A stretch of 64,000 bases of DNA. Origin: Streptomyces endocoffeicus (lineage in GTDB: Bacteria; Actinomycetota; Actinomycetes; Streptomycetales; Streptomycetaceae). The notes under the pieces were generated by a model. The model was not told the DNA's origin. It was given only the letters and a program-made list of their open reading frames with translations, and searched no databases. The stretch lies in assembly GCF_016741935.1 (NCBI RefSeq), contig NZ_JAERRG010000033.1, positions 1-64,000 on the forward strand, written 5' to 3'. Position 1 is the stretch's first letter. Each line of letters opens with the position of its first letter. This document shows, piece after piece, positions 41,133 through 49,625 of the stretch. Position numbers and translations under genes: made by a program.

Positions 41133-42863
41133 TCAGATCTCCTCATGAAACTCGATACCGCCGCCCTGTGCCGTGCGTTCACGTAGCTCGATCCGGCGAA
41201 TCTTCCCGGAAACCGTCTTGGGGAGGTCGGCGAACTCCAGCCGGCGGATCCGCTTGTACGGTGCGAGCACCGCCCGCGAGTGCGCGAACAGCGCCTTTGC
41301 CGTGTCCGGGCCGGGCTCCCAGCCCTCCGCGAGGACGATGTACGCCTTCGGCACGGCGAGCCGCACCGGGTCGGGGGCCGGGACGACGGCCGCCTCGGCC
41401 ACCGCCTCGTGCTCCAGCAGCGCGCTCTCCAGCTCGAACGGGGAGATCTTGTAGTCGGATGCCTTGAAGACGTCGTCGGCGCGGCCGATGTAGGTGATGT
41501 AGCCGTCGGCGTCACGCGAGCCGATGTCCCCGGTGCGGTAGTAGCCGCCCGCGGTGGCCTCGGCGGTGCGCTCCTCATCGCCCTCGTAGCCGGTCATCAG
41601 GCCGACCGGGCGGCCCTCGGAGCCGGTGAGGTCGAGGCAGATCTCGCCCTCCTCACCGGGCCGGCCGGTGACCGGATCGAGCAGGACGACCCGGAACCCG
41701 GGGGTGGGCCGCCCCATCGAACCCGGCTTGAGCGGCTGTCCGGGGGTGTTGGCCACCTGGACGGCGGTCTCGGTCTGGCCGAAACCGTCCCGGATGGTCA
41801 CCCCCCAGGCGCGCCGCACATGCTCGATGACCTCGGGGTTCAGCGGCTCCCCCGCGGCGACGGCCTCCCGGGGCGGGGTGCGCAGCTGGGTGAGATCGGC
41901 CTGGATGAGCATCCGCCAGACGGTGGGCGGGGCGCAGAAGGTGGTGATGCCGCAGCGGTCCATCTCCGCCATCAGCCGGGTGGCGTCGAACCGCGTGTAG
42001 TTGTGGACGAAGACGGTGGCCTCGGCGTTCCAGGGGGCGAAGAGATTGGACCAGGCGTGCTTGGCCCATCCGGGGGAGGAGATGTTGAGGTGGACATCGC
42101 CCGGCTCGACCCCGATCCAGTACATCGTCGACAGATGTCCGATGGGGTACGAGATGTGGGTGTGCTCGACCAGCTTGGGGCGGGCGGTGGTGCCGGAGGT
42201 GAAGTACAGCATCAGGGGGTCGGTGGCGAGGGTCGGCCCGTCGGGGGTGAAGGGCTCATCGCCCCCGGCGCCGTCGGCCGTGGCGCCCGCCGCGCCGTCC
42301 GCCGTGATAGCGGCGGTCCCGGCGTCCTCGTAGGCGAGCCAGCCCTCGGACGCGCCGCCGACCGCGATCCGGGTGTAGTCCCCGGCCACGTCCGCGAACT
42401 TGCCGGTGTCCCCGGCCCGCACGATCACATGCCGCGCCCGGCCGCGCTCGATGCGGTCGGCGAGGTCGAGCGGCCCGAGCAGCGGGGTGGCGGGGATGAC
42501 CACGGCGCGCAGCTTCATCGCGGCCAGCGCGGTCTCCCACAGCTCGACCTGGTTGCCGAGCATGACGACGATGCGGTCACCGGCCCGCACACCCCGCTCG
42601 CGCAGCCAGTTCGCGGCCCGGTCCGAGCGGCGGCGCAGCTCCTCGAAGGTCAGGCGGATCTCGCCGCCGTCCTCCTCGACGATGTGCAGGGCGGTACGGT
42701 CGCCGGTGCGTCCGGCGATCCCGTCGAACCAGTCCAGCGCCCAGTTGAACCGCTCCGGGCGGGGCCAGCGGAACCCCTCGTACGCCGCCGCGTAGTCCTC
42801 CCGGTGACCGAGCAGGAAGTCCCGTGCCGCGCGGAAGTCCTGGGCCGGATTCATTGCTGTCAC
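41133..42863 (-). CDS. Medium-chain acyl-CoA synthetase-like protein
   Basis: This 576-residue AMP-binding enzyme resembles the acetyl/medium-chain acyl-CoA synthetase branch: FNWALDWFDGIAGRTGDRTA at the start, LYFTSGTTARPKLVEHTH, DGFGQTETAVQVANTPGQPL, hinge GRADDVFKASDYKISPFELE and terminal lysine in KTVSGKIRRIELRE. An Ala/Gly/Asp-rich insertion of about 25 residues lies near residue 190. The GTG at 42863 has AGGAGG four bases upstream; an ATG three codons later is possible. Probably co-transcribed with the next acyl-CoA synthetase. Confidence 0.92.
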   Translation of the reverse strand: MTAMNPAQDFRAARDFLLGHREDYAAAYEGFRWPRPERFNWALDWFDGIAGRTGDRTALHIVEEDGGEIRLTFEELRRRSDRAANWLRERGVRAGDRIVVMLGNQVELWETALAAMKLRAVVIPATPLLGPLDLADRIERGRARHVIVRAGDTGKFADVAGDYTRIAVGGASEGWLAYEDAGTAAITADGAAGATADGAGGDEPFTPDGPTLATDPLMLYFTSGTTARPKLVEHTHISYPIGHLSTMYWIGVEPGDVHLNISSPGWAKHAWSNLFAPWNAEATVFVHNYTRFDATRLMAEMDRCGITTFCAPPTVWRMLIQADLTQLRTPPREAVAAGEPLNPEVIEHVRRAWGVTIRDGFGQTETAVQVANTPGQPLKPGSMGRPTPGFRVVLLDPVTGRPGEEGEICLDLTGSEGRPVGLMTGYEGDEERTAEATAGGYYRTGDIGSRDADGYITYIGRADDVFKASDYKISPFELESALLEHEAVAEAAVVPAPDPVRLAVPKAYIVLAEGWEPGPDTAKALFAHSRAVLAPYKRIRRLEFADLPKTVSGKIRRIELRERTAQGGGIEFHEEI

Positions 42864-42948
42864 TTGTCCTCCTGAAGGGCGTACCGCTCGCTAGCATCGT
42901 GCGACGGGTGATCTGAGTCTCACTACCCCCGGACGGGGGTGGCGCTGG

Positions 42949-43890
42949 ATGTGGGAGGTGGCCGTGGCGGGAACGGACGGGGGCGGGACGGGCTCGGGCA
43001 GGGCCGTCGACATGCAGAGCGCGCTCCAGCGGATGCGCCGGCGCGGTGGACTGCCCGTCGCGTTCGGCGGGCTCTTCTCGGGCGCGCGGCAGTTCCGGAT
43101 CTCGGAACTCACCGGCACCACGACCAACTCCCTGCGGGGACTGGCCATCACACCCGGCAACGGCCTGGGCGGCAAGGTCCTCACCATGTCCCGGCCGATC
43201 TCGGTGGCGGACTACCCCACCTCGCGGGCGATCAGCCATGAATACGACGCGGCGGTGGGCGCGGAGGGGCTGCGCTCGATGCTCGCGGTGCCGGTGGTGG
43301 TGCGCGGGCAGGTGCGCGGGGTGCTGTACGGCGCGCTGCGCCAGCCGCTGGTGCTCGGCGACCGGGCGCTGAGCTCGGCCGTGGAGGCGGCCCGCGAACT
43401 GGAACGGGCGCTGGAGCACGAACTGGCGCAGGAGCTGGCGGCGCGGGACGAGGCGCAGCGGCTGCTGGCCGAGGCGCGCCGGCGGCGGCTGCGGGGGCAG
43501 CCGCGGTGGGCGCCGCCGACGGAGGAGACCGATCCGGCGGTGTGGGAGGAGGTGCGCGAGGCCCATGGCGATCTGCGGGCCCTGGCGCACCGGGTGCCCG
43601 ACCCCCAGCTGCGGGCGGAGATACTCACCGCCTGTGGCCGGCTGGCCAGGGCCTCGTCCGGGCACCACGGCCGCGAGCGGGAGCGCCCGAGCGGGGTGGA
43701 GCTGTCGCCGCGCGAGGTGGATGTGCTGGCGTGTGTGGCGTCGGGGGCGACGAATTCGGCGGCGGCGGAGCGGCTGGGGTTGCGGCCGGAGACGGTCAAG
43801 AGCTATCTGCGGTCCTCGATGCGGAAGTTGGGGGCCCACACCCGTCTCCACGCGGTGGTCGAGGCCCGCCGGGCGGGGCTTCTGCCGTAG
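42949..43890 (+). CDS. GAF-domain LuxR-type transcriptional regulator
   Basis: This 313-residue regulator has a GAF-like sensor (about residues 40-150: LRGLAITPGNGLGGKVLTMS, then RPISVADYP, GLRSMLAVPVVVRGQVRGVL), a helical linker and a C-terminal LuxR HTH (LSPREVDVLACVASGATNSA, ERLGLRPETVKSYLRSSMRK). There is no response-regulator receiver. It is divergent from the two acyl-CoA synthetase genes and probably controls them in response to an aromatic or acyl ligand. Confidence 0.9.
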   Translation: MWEVAVAGTDGGGTGSGRAVDMQSALQRMRRRGGLPVAFGGLFSGARQFRISELTGTTTNSLRGLAITPGNGLGGKVLTMSRPISVADYPTSRAISHEYDAAVGAEGLRSMLAVPVVVRGQVRGVLYGALRQPLVLGDRALSSAVEAARELERALEHELAQELAARDEAQRLLAEARRRRLRGQPRWAPPTEETDPAVWEEVREAHGDLRALAHRVPDPQLRAEILTACGRLARASSGHHGRERERPSGVELSPREVDVLACVASGATNSAAAERLGLRPETVKSYLRSSMRKLGAHTRLHAVVEARRAGLLP

Positions 43891-44256
43891 CGCGCGGGGC
43901 GCCGAGGTTCTCCGGTCGGCTGGGTCTTCGCCCGTCGGCTGGGTGCGGCTTTCGTCTCGCGCCTTCGGCGCTCTTGAGCAGCGGGGCAGGAGGCGGGAGC
44001 GCGGCCCCGTCGCCGGGCGCCGGGTCGGCGGGGGTGAGCGCCGGTGGCGGCTTCGGTGCCCCGGCGGTCAAGGGCCCCTCCGGACCGCGGACCGGTGGAT
44101 CCCAGGGCGGCCCTCCGGGTACCCCTCGAAAAAACGCTTGACCTGAAGCAACTATCACGTCAAGCAGCCCGCCGCTCCCCCAGGGCGCACCACGGTCATA
44201 TAGGGCGATATCCTGCACTGAGGTCAGTGCTCGCGACAGGAAGGTGAGGACCCTCT
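43891..44256. other. Gap between LuxR-type gene and corA
   Basis: Open frames here are products of high GC and match no family. The right part holds an AT-richer stretch and the inverted repeat GCTTGAC (44136-44142) / GTCAAGC (44159-44165), perhaps part of the corA promoter or operator; TTGACC could be a -35 element. Confidence 0.4.
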
Positions 44257-45432
44257 ATGTCCGAGCGCCGTCGCGGCCCGCGTCCCACGAAACGGTGGCT
44301 GCGCCCCGCCGGGGCGAACCGGGCCGATGGCACACCCCGCCCCGCCCCTGGCCCGCCGCGCGGCGAGCCGCCCGCCGCGGCGGCCGACGGGGCCCCGCCC
44401 GAGGTCGACGAGCGCAGTGTGGTGGACGCCGCGGTGTACCGGGACGGCCGCCGGGTCGGCACCCCCGGCTCCCTCGCCGCCACCTACCGGCGGCTGCGCC
44501 AGGAGACGGGCGCCATGGCGTGGATCGGGCTGTACCGGCCGAGCGAGACGGAGCTGCTCTCGCTCGCCGAGGAGTTCGATCTGCACAAGCTGGCCATCGA
44601 GGACGCGCTGGAGGCCCATCAGCGCCCCAAGCTGGAGCGCTACGGCGAGACCCTCTTCGTGGTGCTGCGCGCCGCCCGCTATCTCGACGCGCTCGAGGAG
44701 GTGGACTTCGGCGAGCTGCACGTCTTCGTGGGCCCCGACTTCGTCGTCACCGTCCGGCACGGCGCCGCCCCGGACCTGTCGGCGGTGCGGGCCCGGATGG
44801 AGTCCACCCCCGAGCTGCTGGCGCTGGGCCCCGAGGCCGTGCTGTACGCGATCCTCGACGCGGCCGTGGACGGCTACGCCCCGGTCGTCGCGGGGGTGCA
44901 GAACGACATCGACGAGATCGAGACCGAGGTCTTCCGCGGCGATCCCGAGGTGTCGCGGCGCATCTATGAGCTCTCCCGCGAAATGGTGGAGTTCCAGCGC
45001 GCCACCCGGCCCCTGGTCGGGATGTTGCACGGGCTGATGGCGGGCTTCGACAAGTACGGCACCGATGAGGAGCTCCAGCGCTATCTGCGGGACGTGGCCG
45101 ACCACGTCACCCACACCAGCGAGCGCGTGGACGGCTTCCGCTCCGCCCTCACCGACATCCTCGCGGTCAACGCCACCCTGGTGACCCAGCAGCAGAACGC
45201 CGAGATGCGGGCGCTGGCCGAGGCGGGCTTCGAGCAGAACGAGGAGGTCAAGAAGATCTCCGCCTGGGCGGCCATCCTGTTCGCCCCCACCCTGGTCGGC
45301 ACCATCTACGGGATGAACTTCACCCATATGCCCGAGCTGCACTGGGTGCTGGGCTACCCGTTCGCGATCCTGCTGATGGCGGTGGTCTGCGTCAGCCTGT
45401 ACCTCATCTTCAAGCGCCGCGACTGGCTCTGA
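44257..45432 (+). CDS. corA: CorA-type magnesium/cobalt transporter
   Basis: This 391-residue protein has a disordered Pro/Arg-rich N-terminus of about 50 residues, the cytoplasmic funnel domain (AIEDALEAHQRPKLERYGET, LFVVLRAARYLD), the long pore helix region ending SAWAAILFAPTLVGTIYGMN, the signature GMNF, and a second transmembrane helix followed by the basic tail FKRRDWL. It would conduct Mg2+ as a pentamer. No M-box-like leader was recognised upstream. Confidence 0.95.
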   Translation: MSERRRGPRPTKRWLRPAGANRADGTPRPAPGPPRGEPPAAAADGAPPEVDERSVVDAAVYRDGRRVGTPGSLAATYRRLRQETGAMAWIGLYRPSETELLSLAEEFDLHKLAIEDALEAHQRPKLERYGETLFVVLRAARYLDALEEVDFGELHVFVGPDFVVTVRHGAAPDLSAVRARMESTPELLALGPEAVLYAILDAAVDGYAPVVAGVQNDIDEIETEVFRGDPEVSRRIYELSREMVEFQRATRPLVGMLHGLMAGFDKYGTDEELQRYLRDVADHVTHTSERVDGFRSALTDILAVNATLVTQQQNAEMRALAEAGFEQNEEVKKISAWAAILFAPTLVGTIYGMNFTHMPELHWVLGYPFAILLMAVVCVSLYLIFKRRDWL

Positions 45433-45595
45433 CGGCGTCACACCTCTCCGGGTCACATCTCTCCGGCCGGACCGGCGGTTCTAGGGAATCCCCCGACGAA
45501 CCGCCGATTCAGCCGTTTTCCGTAGCCCCTCCATGCCGTTTGTGCTTCGATGCCGTGCGGCACGGCACCGGCGGGCGAGCTACGGGAGTGTGCGT

Positions 45596-46486
45596 ATGGA
45601 CCGGCGAGGGTTCCTCAGGGGCGCGGCCGCACTGTCCACCGCGGGGCTGGTCACCGCCGTCGGCGGCACCGCGACGGCCACCGCCGCGCCGCCCCGGCCG
45701 ACCGCCGCCCAGGACTGGCTGTCTGCCATCGCCGACGCCACTCCGGTCCAGCGGCTGACCCTGCCCGGAACCCACGACTCCGGCGCCCGCTTCGGCGGTC
45801 CGTGGACGGAGTGTCAGAACACCACCATCGCCGACCAGCTCGCCAGTGGCATCCGCTTCCTGGACATCCGCTGCCGCGCCTTCGAGAACGCCTTCCCGAT
45901 CCACCACGGCGCCTTCTACCAGAACCTCAACTTCGACGACGTGCTCGGCGCCTGCCGCTCCTTCCTCTCCGCGCATCCGTCGGAGACCGTGCTGATGCGG
46001 GTCAAGCAGGAGTACTCGGAGGAGAGCGCCGCGGAGTTCCGCCGGATCTTCGACATCTATCTGGACGACAAGGGCTGGCGCTCGCTGTTCCGCCTGGACA
46101 GCACCCTCCCCGCCCTGGGCCAGGCCCGGGGCAGGGTGGTGCTGCTCGCCGACTCGGACAACATGCCGGGGGTGCGGTACGGCGACGGCGCGCTCTTCGA
46201 CATCCAGGACGACTACATGGCGGAGCCGATCGGCAAGTACCCGAAGATCGAGGCGCAGTTCCGCAAGGCGGCGGCCCAGCCCGGCAAGCTCTTCATGAAC
46301 TATGTCTCCACCGCCGCCCTGCTGCCGCCCCGCTCCAACGCGGACCGGCTCAACCCGCGGGTGAAATCGTTCCTGGAGGGCGCCGAGGCACAGGGCTGGA
46401 CCGGGCTCGGGATCGTTCCGATGGACTTCCCGAACACCGCGTCCGGCCTGGTCGACGCCCTCGTCCGGCACAATCCGGCGAGCTGA
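45596..46486 (+). CDS. Secreted phosphatidylinositol-specific phospholipase C-like protein
   Basis: This 296-residue protein begins with a twin-arginine signal (MDRRGFLRGAAALSTAGLVT) and continues as a bacterial PI-PLC X-domain: LPGTHDSGARFGGP with the first catalytic His, GIRFLDIRCRAF, HHGAFYQNLNFDDVLGAC with the second His, and LMRVKQEYSEES. The ATG at 45596 has GGGAG seven bases upstream. It would cleave phosphatidylinositol or related lipids outside the cell without calcium. Confidence 0.93.
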   Translation: MDRRGFLRGAAALSTAGLVTAVGGTATATAAPPRPTAAQDWLSAIADATPVQRLTLPGTHDSGARFGGPWTECQNTTIADQLASGIRFLDIRCRAFENAFPIHHGAFYQNLNFDDVLGACRSFLSAHPSETVLMRVKQEYSEESAAEFRRIFDIYLDDKGWRSLFRLDSTLPALGQARGRVVLLADSDNMPGVRYGDGALFDIQDDYMAEPIGKYPKIEAQFRKAAAQPGKLFMNYVSTAALLPPRSNADRLNPRVKSFLEGAEAQGWTGLGIVPMDFPNTASGLVDALVRHNPAS

Positions 46487-46496
46487 CCGCGGGGCG

Positions 46497-48200
46497 TCAG
46501 CGGCCGCGGGGCCGGCGGAAGACGTTGACCGCCGGGTCCGCGTAGCGCACCAGCTCCAGCGCCTGCTCCGGGAACCACTCCCCCGCCTCGGGGTTGACGG
46601 TCCCGCGCACCGGGTCCAGGGGCCCGTCGGTGCCGCGCAGGCACCGCCCGTCCGACTGGCCCGGCGTCTTCACCCACAGCGCGGCGTCCAGCAGCGCCTC
46701 GCCGGTACGGGTGGTGGGGCGGCGGCCCAGGCCCCGGCCCGGCGGGTTGCACCATGACTGGACGTCGTTGTACTGGTGGGACGCGGCCCTCGGGGTCCAG
46801 GCGCCCTGGCCGTTGCGGCTGGTGTCGGTGACGTAGTGCTTCATGAGGGACAGGTCGTCCGGTACGTGGTGGCGCAGCCAGCGGCGGGCGTGCCGCCGCG
46901 ACCAGCTCTGCTCGGCGCAGTCCTCGGGGTCCCCGCCCTCGTCGGCGTAGGCGAGGCAGGAGGAGACCAGCCGGCCGTACCAGGCGCTGTCCTGGTCGGT
47001 CTGGTAGTGGGAGACATTGAGGGCGAAGCCGGTGGCGCGGTCGATCCCGGCCTTGAGCAGCCGGGGCACGATGCTGCTGACGGAGTGCCAGCCGGAGTGG
47101 CCCGCGTCCAGGTACACCGACGCGTTGCCGAGCGCGCTGAGGGCGTCGACCGCGTAGTTGATCCCGGAGTAGCGGGCGGCGGTCTCCGGGTCCTCGACCA
47201 CCGGGGTGTCCAGGTCTTCGGCGTCGCTCACGTCCTCGGGGTCGGGCGTCACGGGGTCGGGGGTCACCGGGTCGGGGGTCACGGGGTCGGGCGTGGGCAG
47301 CGGGGGCAGCTCGGGCAGGGTGGTGGGCTGTTCGGCGGAGGGCTCGGGGTCGGGGCTCTGGGACGCGGAGGGCTCGGGGTCGGCGGGCTTCTGTACCCCC
47401 GGGAACATGGGCCCCAGGAGCCCGGAGGCGTCGGGGCCCGAGTCGGCGGACTGCGGGTCCGTGGACTGCGGGTCGGCGGACTGCGGGTCGGCGGACTGCG
47501 CGGCCTCCTGACCGGTGCCGGAGTCGGCCGATGCGGCGGGCGGGGCCGTGGAGGCGTCGGGGTCGGGCAGCGGCGGCAGCTCGGTGGGCGATGCCTCGAC
47601 GGCGGGCCGCTCCTCGGCGACCGGCCGCTCCTCGGCGGTGGGCTGCTCGGACTGCGAAGCGAGCGCGGACTCTTCGACGTTCGAGGCATCCGCGCAGTCG
47701 GAGGGCAGCAGCGCCAGCGAATCGGGTTCGAGGATGATCAGCACCTTACGGTCGCCGATGGCCTCGGCGACGGCGTCGATCCACGCCTGGTACGCGGCGA
47801 GGCCGTCGGCGCCCCCGCTCGAGTAGCTGCCGCAGTCACGGCCCGGGATGTTGTAGAGGGCGAGGACCGGCAGCCTCTCCTGCCAGCCCGCGCTCCGCGT
47901 CGTCCGGCGGATCAGTCGGCTGACCTGCATCGGGGTCTCGTCGCCGTACCAGACCGCGTGCGGCGTCCGCACCATGGAGAGGAGCCCCGCGGAGTCACGG
48001 AAGTCGCCCCGCCAGGCGAGCCGGGCGACCTGGCGGTAGGAGTCCCGGTCGGGGGGCGGGGCGTAGAGGCGGGTCACGCGCGAGGACTCGTCGTCGTCCT
48101 CCGACACGGCCGCGCTCACCACGGGGCTGATCAACAGGGGCAGGGTGGCCGCGGCCACGACGGCCGTCGACACAGTGAGGATCTTGCGTCTCTTACGCAC
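46497..48200 (-). CDS. Secreted GH6 family glycoside hydrolase with large internal insertion
   Basis: This 567-residue protein has a signal peptide and GH6 (cellobiohydrolase/endoglucanase) motifs: ALYNIPGRDCGSYSSGGADG with the catalytic acid Asp, IILEPDSLALLPSDC, ASVYLDAGHSGWH, FALNVSHYQTD and WCNPPGRGLG. The conserved PGESDG reads PGQSDG. About 170 residues of Pro/Asp/Ser/Glu-rich low-complexity sequence (about residues 172-340, with SADPQ and TPDPV repeats) separate LEPDSLA from YLDAGHSGWH; normal members have about 15-20 residues there. The GTG at 48200 fits a GGAG site. The two disulfide-type cysteines flanking the insertion remain. Confidence 0.85.
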   Translation of the reverse strand: MRKRRKILTVSTAVVAAATLPLLISPVVSAAVSEDDDESSRVTRLYAPPPDRDSYRQVARLAWRGDFRDSAGLLSMVRTPHAVWYGDETPMQVSRLIRRTTRSAGWQERLPVLALYNIPGRDCGSYSSGGADGLAAYQAWIDAVAEAIGDRKVLIILEPDSLALLPSDCADASNVEESALASQSEQPTAEERPVAEERPAVEASPTELPPLPDPDASTAPPAASADSGTGQEAAQSADPQSADPQSTDPQSADSGPDASGLLGPMFPGVQKPADPEPSASQSPDPEPSAEQPTTLPELPPLPTPDPVTPDPVTPDPVTPDPEDVSDAEDLDTPVVEDPETAARYSGINYAVDALSALGNASVYLDAGHSGWHSVSSIVPRLLKAGIDRATGFALNVSHYQTDQDSAWYGRLVSSCLAYADEGGDPEDCAEQSWSRRHARRWLRHHVPDDLSLMKHYVTDTSRNGQGAWTPRAASHQYNDVQSWCNPPGRGLGRRPTTRTGEALLDAALWVKTPGQSDGRCLRGTDGPLDPVRGTVNPEAGEWFPEQALELVRYADPAVNVFRRPRGR

Positions 48201-48233
48201 GTGCGCACTCCAGGGGGGCGGCAGGACCATGGT

Positions 48234-48303
48234 CGGTTTCTGACTCTCACTCAGAAACCGGCACCCGGCAAATGAATCCTCCGCCAGATGGCGGAGGGTT
48301 TTT
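48234..48303 (+). ncRNA. Plus-strand double hairpin ending in a U-tract
   Basis: CGGTTTCTGA / TCAGAAACCG (48234-48243, 48251-48260) form a perfect 10-bp hairpin. CCTCCGCC / GGCGGAGG (48278-48285, 48290-48297) form a second, followed by G and TTTTT (48299-48303), a textbook intrinsic terminator on the plus strand. Both flanking genes are on the minus strand, so no known plus-strand transcript ends here. A small RNA or an antisense transcript to the GH6 leader is possible. Read on the minus strand, the first hairpin lies in the GH6 leader. Confidence 0.5.
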
Positions 48304-48397
48304 CCCGCTCAGGAGTGGCCTTATGTCAGACGATCCTTCTGTGATCTGATGCGATTTCAGGTACGCGAAATGTCGGGCGACGGCGTTCGACGGTGTT

Positions 48398-49549
48398 TCA
48401 GGCGACCGAGCCGATCCGGTCCGAGGGGGCCCGGGTGTCGTGGTGGATCGGGGTCCGGGCACCCGTCAGCGGCGTTCCGCTGCCGCCCCGCCGGTTCGCG
48501 ACGATCTCGCCCGCGATGGACAGCGCGGTCTCCTCGGGCGTACGGGCGCCGAGGTCCAGCCCGATCGGAGAGCGCAGCCGGGCCAGCTCCGGCTCGCCCA
48601 CACCGGCCTCGCGCAGCCGCCGCAGCCGGTCCCGGTGGGTGCGGGCGGAGCCCATGGCGCCGACGTACGCCACGGGCAGCCGCAGCGCCCGCTCCAGCAG
48701 CGGGACGTCGAACTTCGGATCGTGGGTGAGCACGCACAGCACCGTGCGGCCGTCCGCCTCGGTCCGGTCCAGATAGCGGTGCGGCCAGTCGACGACCACC
48801 TCGTCGGCGTCCGGGAAGCGCAGCTCGGTCGCGAAGACCGGACGGGCGTCGCAGACCGTGACGTGGTAGTTCAGGAACTTCCCGATCCGCACCAGCGCGC
48901 TCGCGAAGTCCACCGCCCCGAAGACGATCATGCGCGGCGGCTTCACGCTGGACTCGGCGAGCAGCGTGACGGGACGCCCGCAGCGGCTCCCCTCGGCGCC
49001 GATCTCCACGGTCGCGGTGCGCCCGGCGTCCAGCAGGGCGCGGGCCTCCGCGGCGGCCGTGCCGTCCAGCTCGGGGTGGCCGCCCAGGGTGCCGTCCCAG
49101 CCGCCGTCCGGGCGGACGAGCAGGGCGCGGCCCAGCAGCTCGGGCGGGCCGTCCACGATCCGGGCCAGCGCGGTCGTCCCTCCCCCGGCGGCGGCGGACG
49201 CGGCGGCGGCGAACACCGGACGCAGCTCGCGGTCGGCCGCCCGAACCGGGCTGACCAGGACATCGATGACCCCGCCGCAGGTCAGACCCACCGCGAAGGC
49301 GTCCTCGTCGGAGTAGCCGAAGGTCTCCCGCACGCTCTCACCGGTGCGCAGCGCCTCCTGGCACAGCTCGTACACGGCGCCCTCGACACAGCCGCCGGAC
49401 ACACTGCCGACCGCCGTGCCCTCGGCGTCCACGGCGAGCGCGGCCCCGGGCAGGCGGGGTGCGCTGCCGCCCACGGAGACCACGGTGGCGACGGCGAAGT
49501 CCCGGCCCTCCTCGCACCACCGGTGCAGCTCGGCGGCGATGTCCAGCAT
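48398..49549 (-). CDS. xdhC: XdhC-family molybdenum-enzyme maturation protein
   Basis: This 383-residue protein has the XdhC/CoxI N-terminal domain (MLDIAAELHRWCEEGRDFAV, ATVVSVGGSAPRLPGA, VSGGCVEGAVYELCQEAL, TCGGVIDVLV) and a Rossmann-like C-terminal domain (PRMIVFGAVDFASALVRIG, VLTHDPKFDVPLLERAL, VAYVGAMGS). XdhC binds molybdenum cofactor and inserts its sulfurated form into xanthine dehydrogenase. The ATG at 49549 has GAGGAG nine bases upstream. It is the last gene of the xdh operon, 76 bp after the molybdopterin subunit. Confidence 0.93.
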   Translation of the reverse strand: MLDIAAELHRWCEEGRDFAVATVVSVGGSAPRLPGAALAVDAEGTAVGSVSGGCVEGAVYELCQEALRTGESVRETFGYSDEDAFAVGLTCGGVIDVLVSPVRAADRELRPVFAAAASAAAGGGTTALARIVDGPPELLGRALLVRPDGGWDGTLGGHPELDGTAAAEARALLDAGRTATVEIGAEGSRCGRPVTLLAESSVKPPRMIVFGAVDFASALVRIGKFLNYHVTVCDARPVFATELRFPDADEVVVDWPHRYLDRTEADGRTVLCVLTHDPKFDVPLLERALRLPVAYVGAMGSARTHRDRLRRLREAGVGEPELARLRSPIGLDLGARTPEETALSIAGEIVANRRGGSGTPLTGARTPIHHDTRAPSDRIGSVA

Positions 49550-49625
49550 GATGATCAGCTCCTCGGACGGCCATGTACGGGCCACCTATATTCGCCTCAA
49601 CGCGCCGGGCCCGCGAAATCTGCCC

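Noticed and set aside
43891..44256. Small gene in the LuxR-corA gap
   Set aside because: Several frames are open on both strands, but none has recognisable motifs and start signals are lacking.
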